Assembly: GCA_039105265.1 (NCBI GenBank)
Contig: JAPFFF010000001.1
Location: 1-64,000 of the forward strand
Direction of reading: 5' to 3'
From: Tritrichomonas musculus
Taxonomy: Eukaryota > Parabasalia > Tritrichomonadida > Tritrichomonadidae
Length of the DNA: 64,000 nt
Part shown: positions 34,860-43,270 of the stretch, in pieces
Position numbering within the stretch: the stretch's first letter is position 1
How the letters are laid out: the number at the start of each line of letters is the position of its first letter
Notes under the pieces: model-generated
The model's database searches: none
The model's input: only the letters and a program-made list of their open reading frames with translations
What the model was told of the DNA's origin: nothing
Position numbers and translations under genes: made by a program

Positions 34860-35678
34860 GGTAAATATTTTTTTTTGAACTTTTTAGATTTTTTCCCCTC
34901 AATTTTTTTCTTTGTATATTTGTTCACAAATAGTTGAACTTTTTAGATTTTTTCCTCTCAATTTGGATTTTTTTAAAAAAGCTAAAAAGCATGAAAATAA
35001 GTAAATAAAATACTAAAAGAAGAAACTATAAATATTTTAATATACATAAATAGAATTTATTAAGATTTTTCTGTTGAGAAAAAAAAATCATGAAATAATA
35101 ATTAGCATTTCTTTGGGTGAGAAAATTTAGATGCATTAAAATATGCAGTATTTCATCTAGCATAAACTATGAGTATATGCATTGAATAAGATAAGCAATT
35201 ATTTGTGTTTAATGAGCAAAAAAATATATCGTTTTGCACCAATTTTGTGATAAAATACAATTATCAGGTTTATTAGCCAAGAGTGAAAGCGCATTTGACA
35301 TATTTGTGTTCTTTTTGTGAGAATTGTGATAATATATATCTCTTCAAAATTTGAAGCTAAATATTGGTTTCTTTTTCATCTTTTGCTCTCAATTTTTTTT
35401 ATTGGATCGGTAATACCAGCATTATGCTCTTAAAAGCAGGAAATAAGGGAAATTTAGACAACGATTTTAATAAAAATTGGAAATTGCAATTCGAAGTTTA
35501 TTTTTCTTCTTCATTATTGAGCATATAATGCCTGTAATGCTGTGAAATGGTGTTTATTGGTATAAAAACCTCGAATACTTACTTCTTAAATAGTAAAATT
35601 ATAAAGATATTATGACAAATAAGCATTCAAAAAAATTGAGAGTAAAAAATCCAAAAAGTTCAAAAATAAAGATTTACC
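34860..35678. mobile_element. Inverted-repeat element with 8-bp target duplication, 0.8 kb
   Basis: The left end starts GGTAAAT and continues through TTTGAACTTTTTAGATTTTT to about 34911; its imperfect inverse (about 50 bp) ends ATTTACC at 35678. The 8-mer AAAAAATC lies on both sides (34852-34859 and 35679-35686). The left block TTTTTAGATTTTTTCC(C/T)CTCAATTT is also duplicated in tandem at about 34936-34965. Long ends plus 8 bp fit a small hAT- or Mutator-type element. No gene. It lies only about 50 bp from the hAT-type element. Confidence 0.75.
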
Positions 35679-35689
35679 AAAAAATCTTA

Positions 35690-37019
35690 ATAATAATATA
35701 ATTAATTAATTTTCAAATCGATTTTAAGCATTAGTTATTGTATTGGGACCTAGAATTGATAGTTTAATATGTAAATAATCTTTTATGAAGATTCAAAATT
35801 TTCCATTTTTATTTTAAAGAGAGTTATTTCTCATTTAAAATTTCAATGATTATCGATTATTTTTCATTGAAATTATAATCGTTAAAATAAAATAGTAAAC
35901 GGTGAAAGGACATCCTTAAGGAAATAATATAACGATTTCATTGTTATAATGAAATTATTTGGAATGATAAAAGCTTATTTGCCGATAAAATAGGGGAAAA
36001 ATAATTTCATTATAACAATTTATTTCTTTAGTTATTATACTGATCAAAGATTATGAAAGTGGAAAATATGTATAACTCTCACTGGAGCATAAATGAAATT
36101 ATTTCATATTTAATATGTAATTACCTGGAATATGTAAGCAAAGGAAAGATAAAAATTTCAAAATATGAGAAAAGTTCTGCTGAGTTCATCATATGAAATA
36201 ACCGCACGATGCGACATACAAATTTATTAAACAAGTATATTCATCGCTGAAGCTGGGCAATAAAGTGAAAAATCGTCAAGATAGAGCCTTATTAAAAAAT
36301 AGCTGACCAAAGCCATGTACGATTAAAATCCTTTCAAAAAAATTGAATTAAAATTTTCGAAATTTTGCGTCACGCAAATTGCGTGTTTTCAAATCTATCA
36401 AAAGAAATATTTATTATAATAAAGTATAGTTTTTTCAAAGCCTTTTTAGTTTTTTTGGGAATGATGCAAAATCAAACAGCTGGGCAATAAAAATTCTGTG
36501 ACTTATTACTAATGTTGAAATATATGTGTTACAATAGCTTCAATTCTTTTTAATTTTCATTATAAAGGAGCAGAATCGTTGCATAAAGCATGCTTTGATG
36601 GCTAATTTGAATTTAAAAAACGTTCACTATATAAATATTAAATGGCAAAGAATATCAAATGTGGGATAGCTGCCAATCTTTCAGTCCCCTATATCAGCTT
36701 GTTTCTAACCAATTGATGCTGTTTTCCAAAAAGAATAGTGAAATAACATACCGTGGGCTTACATAGAATCAATAAAAATTATTATAAATAGCCAATATGT
36801 ATACGATTAAAAAATATTCAAAAAATTGAGAGGAAAATATCGGAAAAAAAGCATTTTAAGATCTACCTTAAGTTTACTACTTTTGAATGTTTTTTTACGA
36901 ATATATTATTTTATATGGAATAAAAAAAATCTATTCAATTTTGGTGATAATTCAAATTTTCTATTAAACTCAATTTTTTTTTTTCAAAATATTTTTACTT
37001 TTTTCAATACAAATAAATC
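35690..37019. other. AT-rich spacer with small hairpins
   Basis: Contains an imperfect inverted pair around 35919-35958 and 35995-36032 (AATTTCATTATAACAAT type). No gene recognised; the 65-codon frame at 36826-37023 is of chance composition. Confidence 0.45.
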
Positions 37020-38333
37020 ATGAGCAACAAAGAATTTTTGGACGCATCCAAGAACGGAGATCTGGAAACAGTTCGACGACTTCTTTCAAGCAAGAAAATG
37101 GATATCAACATTCAAGACATTTTAAATCAAAAACATTCATGAAATTCAAATCTAACTTTTTTGATTATATTTAAAAATTGAATGATTTATGGAATTTAAC
37201 TCGAACATTTAATAATACGGCGTTGATTTGGGCTGCAGAAAAAGGCCATAAAGAAATTGTTGAACTATTAATAAGGCAAGAAGGCATTGATATCAACATT
37301 CAAGGCATTTTAAATCAAAAACATTCATATAATTCAAATCTAACTTTTTTCATTTGATTGAAAAATTGAATGATTTATGGAATTTAACTCGAAAATTTAA
37401 TTGGACGGCGTTGATTCGTGCTGCATATAATGGCCATAAAGAAATTGTTGAACTATTAATAAGCCAAGAAGGCATTGATATCAACATTCAAGGCATTTTA
37501 AATCAAAAACATTCATGAAATTCAAATCTAACTTTTTTCATGATATTGAAAAATTGAATGATTTATGGAATTTAACTCGAAAATTTAATTGGACGGCGTT
37601 GATTCGTGCTGCATATAATGGCCATAAAGAAATTGTTGAACTATTAATAAGCCAAGAAGGCATTGATATCAACATTCAAGACATTTTAAATCAAAAACAT
37701 TCATAAAATTCAAATCTAACTTTTTTCATTGGATTGAAAAATTGAATGATTTACGGAATTTAACTCGAACATTTAATAGGACGGCGTTGATTCTTGCTGC
37801 AAGAGAAGGCCATAAAGAAATTGTTGAACTATTAATAAGCCAAGAAGGCATTGATATCAACATTCAAGACATTTTAAATCAAAAACATTCATGAAATTCA
37901 AATCTAACTTTTTTCATGATATTGAAAAATTGAATGATTTACGGAATTTAACTCCAACATTTAATTGGACGGCGTTGATTCTTGCTGCAATTTTAGGCCA
38001 TAAAGAAATTGTTGAACTATTAATAAGGCAAGAAGGCATTGATATCAACATTCAAGCCATTTTAAATCAAAAACATTCATGAAATTCAAATCTAACTTTT
38101 TTCATTCAATTGAAAAATTGAATGATTTATGAAATTTAACTCGAACATTTAATAATACGGCGTTGATTTGGGCTGCAATTGAAGGCCATAAAGAAATTGT
38201 TGAACTATTAATAAGCCAAGAAGGCATTGATATCAACATTCAAGGCATTTTAAATCAAAAACATTCATGAAATTCAAATCTAACTTTTTTCATGATATTG
38301 AAAAATTGAATGATTTATGGAATTTTGAAATAA
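37020..38333 (+). pseudogene. Ankyrin array of exact 188-bp units, frame broken at each unit
   Basis: A 40-codon frame starts at 37020 with a typical trichomonad ankyrin opening (MSNKEFLDASKNGDLETVRR) and stops at 37142. Seven occurrences of a downstream block follow, at 37143, 37331, 37519, 37707, 37895, 38083 and 38271, every step exactly 188 bp, with substitutions but no length changes. The last is truncated. Each unit carries one ankyrin repeat (TALIRAAYNGHKEIVELLI, then GIDINIQ) plus about 89 extra bases. The extra part shifts frame, so the 63-codon frame of one unit ends in TGA overlapping the ATG of the next (ATGA) in four of seven units. Subtracting 89 leaves 99 nt, the normal ankyrin period. 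There is no GT donor in the extra part, so an ordinary intron is unlikely. Some units carry additional stops. Probably the decayed front of the kinase gene downstream. Confidence 0.7.
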
Positions 38334-39503
38334 AGTATTCACAGAGCTGCCATTGACTTTGCAAGAGAAAAAAATCATCGAGAAATTGTTGACCTTCTAT
38401 CTAAAGGACCGATCAAAGCAAGCAAAGCAGGAACAGAAGCCAAGCAAGAAAGCGATTTCAGATCGCTGAAACAAGAAAATGAGTCACTCAAGATCAAAAA
38501 CCGCCAACAGGAAGAAAAGATCACTCAGCAGGAAGAAAAGATCATTCAGCAGGAAGCAGAAAACGCGCGTCTGAAGGGGTATCTCGTTGCGCTGCGGCGT
38601 GACACCGGCGGACTTGAATTCTTCGACTTTTCAGACTACCGCGTGAAGTCCGTGATCGGCGAAGGCGGCACGTCGAGTGTGAAGCTCGTTGTGAAGAATG
38701 AAGAGTTTGCGATGAAGGAGCTGAAGGACTCAGACCACAAGTCAGTGCAGCGCTTCCTGACGGAAGGCGAGGCGATGTTCATTCTGCGCCACCCGTGCGT
38801 CTTGGGCATCGTTGCGGTGAACTACGGCGACGCCAGCCACCCGCCGTCCCTGATTCTGAAGCTTGAGCCAACATCGCTGGAGTCGGCGGTTGCCAGCAGG
38901 GGACTCGGTGACGCCGACAAGTGCCGCATCGCAGTTGAGACTGTCCTCGGGATGCGCTACATCCACGGCCGCGGCTACATGCACCGCGACCTGAAGCCGT
39001 CGAACATTCTGCTGAGCAAAGACGGGCACGCCCGCATCAGCGACTTCGGCCTTGCGAAGGAAGAAAGCCTCGAAATCTCGCAGACGAAGGGCGTCGGGAC
39101 CCTCCGCTTCATGGCGCCAGAACTTTTCGCTCAGGACGACGACGACGTGACTCGCTACACGAACAAGGTCGACGTCTACTCGTTCGGGATCACTCTCATC
39201 TACATCGTCGCCGGCAGCTACCCGAAGTTCAGCATGCGGAATGCAGTAAACGGCGTCCTCCCTCAGCTGCCCGACTCGATTGTGGCCTGGGTCCGCGAGC
39301 TGATTGTCAGCTGCCTGTCGTTCGAGGCTGGGAGCCGCCCGTCATTCGGCGCGATCTTTGAAGCGCTGAAGGCGAACAACTACGACCTGTTCAATGAAAG
39401 CAAAGGCAAGAAACTTACGCGCAAGCAGGAAAGCATGAAGAAGGAAATCGATGTGCGCGTGCTGATGATCGAGGCCTACGAATTCCAGCACAAAAACGAC
39501 TGA
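38334..39503 (+). CDS. Ankyrin-kinase protein, intact 3' part with active kinase domain
   Basis: The frame is open from 38334 to the stop at 39501, and no ATG precedes the kinase glycine loop; translation may begin in the broken ankyrin region upstream, so the true start is unknown. Order: end of an ankyrin repeat (AIDFAREKNHREIVDLLSKG), a coiled coil of Gln/Glu-rich heptads (QEEKITQQEEKIIQQEAEN), then a tyrosine-kinase-like Ser/Thr kinase: glycine loop GEGGTSSVKLVV (about 38655), Lys in FAMKEL, catalytic HRDLKPSNIL (about 38982), DFG in SDFGLA (39042), APE in MAPELF, and the DVYSFGI motif. All catalytic residues are present. From about 38390 to the stop the DNA is very GC-rich with GC-ending codons, while the upstream array is AT-rich. 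The switch lies inside the open frame. It faces the midasin tail gene. Confidence 0.8.
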   Translation, partial: SIHRAAIDFAREKNHREIVDLLSKGPIKASKAGTEAKQESDFRSLKQENESLKIKNRQQEEKITQQEEKIIQQEAENARLKGYLVALRRDTGGLEFFDFSDYRVKSVIGEGGTSSVKLVVKNEEFAMKELKDSDHKSVQRFLTEGEAMFILRHPCVLGIVAVNYGDASHPPSLILKLEPTSLESAVASRGLGDADKCRIAVETVLGMRYIHGRGYMHRDLKPSNILLSKDGHARISDFGLAKEESLEISQTKGVGTLRFMAPELFAQDDDDVTRYTNKVDVYSFGITLIYIVAGSYPKFSMRNAVNGVLPQLPDSIVAWVRELIVSCLSFEAGSRPSFGAIFEALKANNYDLFNESKGKKLTRKQESMKKEIDVRVLMIEAYEFQHKND

Positions 39504-39863
39504 AGCATCCGTCTTTGGCCACTCAGCTAACCAAAAATTTCTCACTTAAAAATTTTTTTCTTTTTCTTTTTTTCTTTCTCTTCTTTTTATTTGTAAGAAA
39601 CGAAAACTGGCCATTATTGTTTTCTATCTTTGAAGATATCGAATCCACCAAAAAATGTGATGTGTCATTTTGAAACTTTTTGAATACTCATCTTCTGAAA
39701 AAGTTGCTATCGTACATACTCATTCAATTTAATTTTTAAATGTATCTCATTTTCTTTTTGATAAAACAAAATAATAAAATGGCATCATTAATTTTAATTC
39801 ATTCTTAATTTTATTATTTAAAAAAAATAATATAGCATGTAAAGATAAAAACAAGATGCTTGG
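39504..39863. other. Convergent spacer between kinase and midasin tail
   Basis: AT-rich, with T-rich runs just after the kinase stop. No further feature. Composition changes within a few bases of both stop codons. Confidence 0.5.
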
Positions 39864-40583
39864 TCATTGATTGTTAGCAAGTTCAAACCACTGCCGTAGT
39901 GCGTCAGCGAGCCTCTCTGGCAGTTTCCTTGGATCCTTGATCAAGACGTAGAACGGGAACGGGAACTCGTCGAGTAAGTGCGACAGCTTCCCGCTCGGCG
40001 TCAGCGAGAATGTCTCGAGGACCGATCGGCGCCTCTCCGCGTCCTGCGAGTCGATCAGCGCGAAGACGACGACGAGACTCTTCAGCTGCGCGCCGATCAC
40101 GAGCCTCGTCGCGTCTTCCTTCCTGCTCGTCTGCGCCGCGTCGCTGGTGATGAACAGCAGCTGCGCGCTCCCGCCTTTCTGAACCGCCGAGAGGCAGGAA
40201 ATCGATGCCGCAAGCAGCTCGTCGTAGTTCGCGCGCTCCCCGCTGAAATCGAACGACTCAGCCAGGCTGCCGCCGCTTTCGTCGCTCCACTGCCCGCCGA
40301 GCGGGTGGACAGTCTCGGCCGACTCTCCAAACTTCGCAGCGCAGAGCTCGCCGATGCCCAAAGGCGCCAGCGCCAGCGTGACCATCGCGATGCTCTCGAG
40401 AGCCATTTCGCCCGCGTTGTCCCGCATCGACAGCGAGTCGCCGACTGCGGTGAGCACCTGGCGGCGCCGCTGGTCCGGCTGAAAGATGCTGCTGGCAACA
40501 TTTGTCCCGTTGAACTTTAACTCTGTCAATTCGAATGAAGTGTTTCCTGTCTGAATCGATGTCACATTTTTGAAGGTCAGCAT
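39864..40583 (-). pseudogene. C-terminal fragment of midasin (AAA ATPase of 60S ribosome assembly)
   Basis: The 239-codon frame matches the last part of midasin (MDN1/Rea1), the VWA-like MIDAS domain that pulls on assembly factors in pre-60S particles: ALESIAMVTLALAPLGIGEL, then KFGESAETVHPLGGQWSD, SAQLLFITSD, and the highly conserved end DEFPFPFYVLIKD and LADALRQWFEL. Midasin is normally about 5000 residues; only about 240 are here. Where human midasin reads AIDDSSSM this copy reads AVGDSLSM, so the first metal-binding Asp of DxSxS is Gly. The frame is GC-rich except its first 30 or so codons, which do not resemble midasin and are AT-rich. Best read as a truncated copy; an independent small VWA protein is possible. 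Confidence 0.7.
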
Positions 40584-40843
40584 ATTCTTTCATCTTCTTC
40601 CCGAGTTCTGTTTAGCTCGCTCTTGACGTGCTCATCAATTTGTGGTACGCAAATTGGAATTTGGCTGGAAATGCAATACAGAATGCTTCGCGCGTCCAAA
40701 ACTTTCTTGCTGAGGCCCTCTTCTCTATTTTTTCTTTGAAGTTCCTTCATCGCACCAGCGTATTCATTGGTAGACTCTTGGCCTAAAGCATCAGGTACTT
40801 TGAATAAGTTTGCAGATTTTTGTATGTGTTTTTTCATTCCCAA
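40577..40843 (-). CDS. Small frame of 88 codons overlapping the midasin fragment
   Basis: AT-rich frame with a helical, charged product (NEYAGAMKELQRKNREEGL). It ends in a stop that overlaps the start of the 239-codon frame (ATGCTGA). No family recognised and no similarity to midasin seen. It may be a separate small gene or the front of the same broken locus in another frame. Confidence 0.35.
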   Translation of the reverse strand: MGMKKHIQKSANLFKVPDALGQESTNEYAGAMKELQRKNREEGLSKKVLDARSILYCISSQIPICVPQIDEHVKSELNRTREEDERIC

Positions 40844-42151
40844 TATGAAAAAGCTTCCAATCTTTCAAAATATAACTCTTAATTAACCTGATATATTAAA
40901 AATGGCCAATATATTTTCTGGCTTGAAATTGTCAAGGTCATCTATATATCCATAAAATTTATCTTCATTAAATTCGTTATAATAGCTTTATCCTCATCCA
41001 ATAAGTATTATCTATAAAATTTAAATTCCAAATTAATTAATCTTCATAATAAGCTTTCAATTTTGTTGTTTTGATATTCATTCGTTTTTAATATTTCATT
41101 GTTTAAGTATTTTTTGTTTTTGTGTGTGTAATCATTGCTTTTAATGAGTTTGGTTATAATTAAGATATCTTGTTGTAAAATGTATCTAAAAAAAAAAAAT
41201 CTTGATGAAATTGTTATTATATAAAAAAAAAAAAAAAGGCTTCAAACTCTAAAATAAATGGAACTAAAGCAATTTTTTGTATAAGAAATGGTTCATTTCA
41301 ATTCCATCAAGATTTATTTATTTATAATTTTTATCAAGAAAATTGGAGGTGTTTTTTTTTTCTCCAAAAAAGAAGTTGTTATTAATTCTAATTGGGTTTA
41401 AATTCTTGGATTGAACACATATTAAAAGGATTTAAAATATCGTCTCTAAAAGTTTTTTTTTTTTTTGTCAATAATCTAATAATATGTCTCAAAATTATCA
41501 AACAGGCAATAGACATAACTATTTTTTATCATTAATGATAATATATTGATGTATTTCGAAATTCTTTTTGTTTTTATTTTTGAAATGTTTATATATTATT
41601 ATTTGTGTTAATAAAACCGTTATAAAAACGATAAAGTTATCTAACAGAATTTTTTTCAATAAATATTTTGAGTTATATCTAATATTTTATTTCATCTTTA
41701 GCATTTTATATTATAACATTTAAAAATTGATATATGTAAATAAATTATATTTAATATTCTCTATTTTTCAATAATATATAAAAAAAACTGATTTTTATTA
41801 TAAAATAGAAATATTTTTCAAAGAATAAACTATTTAAAAAAATATTCGATAATCAAAAAGTTACAAATCTTTAAACCTTGATATATATATATATATATAA
41901 TCTTATTTATGAATTAGAATCTTTAATGTAAAAAAAAAAAATTCTGAATGTATTTGAAAGTAAACAGTTTTTCAAAACTTCAAGAAACAAAATTTTGAGA
42001 AAGAAATTTTATTGTATTTTATCAAATATATTACTTTTAATAAATTATAATTAAGATAGAAAAAATAACAATATTTTCTGAATAAAATTTCATTCAAATT
42101 TATAACTCAATTCAATTCAACCGTCAAAGAAAAAAAAAAAAAAAATCCAAA
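40844..42151. other. AT-rich spacer 5' of the SCAMP gene
   Basis: Contains long A and T runs (41199-41240, 41341-41365, 41455-41466) and a TA dinucleotide run near 41880-41900. No gene or inverted-repeat element recognised. Confidence 0.5.
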
Positions 42152-42886
42152 ATGACCGAAACTACCGAAGAACGATATCGTCGTTTACAAGCCAAGGAAG
42201 AAGAGCTTGCACGACGTGAAAATGCTTTGAAGAAGCAAGATGTTAATCTCGACGACGAAAAAGTTAACAATTTTCCACCATTTTGTCCATTCATGCGTCA
42301 CGATATTACAGCTGATATTCCACTTGCATACCAATGGACAGTTCGTCTTGCTTTTATTGGACAATTTATATTCGCTGGTACTCTTCTCATCAATTTCATC
42401 GGAGCTTGTACAACAGGAACCATCAAATTAAAGAGCGGAAGCGGATACAGCCTTGGCAAAAATATTATTTTCTCCATTATCTATTTTCTCCTTGGTATTC
42501 CATGTGCCTTCAAAATTAATTATATGAAATTATACAGTGAATGTGCTAAAAAAGATATCAAATGCTTATACTTCGCCTTACAAGGAATTTTCATTGGCAT
42601 CAATGGTTTTGCCTGCGTTGGACTTAAAGATTGGGGTTTAATGGGAATCATTACAGTTATAGATGCTATTAGTGCATCTACATCTGGATTTTGCAAAGCA
42701 ATAATCATCATTGCATGCATCCTTTGGGGCTGCAGCGCATTACTTCAAGTTTTCCTTTTCGGTAGATTTATGCTCCTTTATAAGAATAGCGGTGTTCCAC
42801 AACAAATGCCACAGCCAACAACAAATCAATATGATAACTATCAAAACAGTACTTATCAAAATAGTTCTCAGAATTTTGACGTTTAA
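42152..42886 (+). CDS. Secretory carrier-associated membrane protein (SCAMP)
   Basis: 244 residues. SCAMPs are tetraspanning proteins of post-Golgi and endosomal membranes with roles in vesicle recycling. The order fits the family: an N-terminal heptad helix (ERYRRLQAKEEELARRENAL, residues 7-26), a pre-membrane segment NFPPFCPFMRHDITADIP like the family's NWPP...FHDFxxEIP block (about 40-57), then four hydrophobic segments (about 63-87, 103-122, 137-160 and 185-210) and a polar Gln/Asn/Tyr-rich tail. The tail lacks clear NPF endocytic motifs. Codon use is moderate, not GC-rich like the neighbouring kinase genes. The stop TAA is followed by A, giving a TAAA. Converges with the PI4K gene. Confidence 0.88.
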   Translation: MTETTEERYRRLQAKEEELARRENALKKQDVNLDDEKVNNFPPFCPFMRHDITADIPLAYQWTVRLAFIGQFIFAGTLLINFIGACTTGTIKLKSGSGYSLGKNIIFSIIYFLLGIPCAFKINYMKLYSECAKKDIKCLYFALQGIFIGINGFACVGLKDWGLMGIITVIDAISASTSGFCKAIIIIACILWGCSALLQVFLFGRFMLLYKNSGVPQQMPQPTTNQYDNYQNSTYQNSSQNFDV

Positions 42887-43270
42887 ATTTTTTTGAATTA
42901 TACTTTTTTTTTTTTAATGACTTACAACATTTTGAAGATAAGTTTGTTGTAATCTTAATTTTTTTAAAAAAAAAAATAAAAAGCAATGGTTACTTTCTTC
43001 TTCTTTTTTAAATAATTAATATAAAATTATTGATATTAAAAAATAATTCTTATTTATTTGAAAAATTATATTAACCTCTCTTTGTGTTTATACATCAACC
43101 TTTTTTTTTTCTTTCTTTCTTTCTTAACATAATTATATATATAATATATAATCAAGTTTAAAAAAAAAAAAGAAAAGAAAAGAAAGAGAAAAAGGAATTA
43201 AATATTTAATATTTATTTAATAGTATTAATAATGTACATCAATAAAAAAAAAAAAAATAATTTAATACAA
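42887..43270. other. Convergent spacer SCAMP/PI4K
   Basis: T-rich then A-rich homopolymer stretches and a CTTT run (43103-43123) opposite an AAAAG run (43164-43192). Nothing else recognised. Confidence 0.5.

Noticed and set aside
37107-38300. Spliceosomal intron as the 89-nt insert in the ankyrin units
   Set aside because: There is no GT donor in the insert and no conserved trichomonad 3' splice motif (ACTAACACACAG); a non-standard mechanism is not excluded and is kept as a finding.
40258-40593. Additional frames inside the midasin fragment
   Set aside because: GC-rich shadow frames with Arg-rich composition and no recognisable domain.
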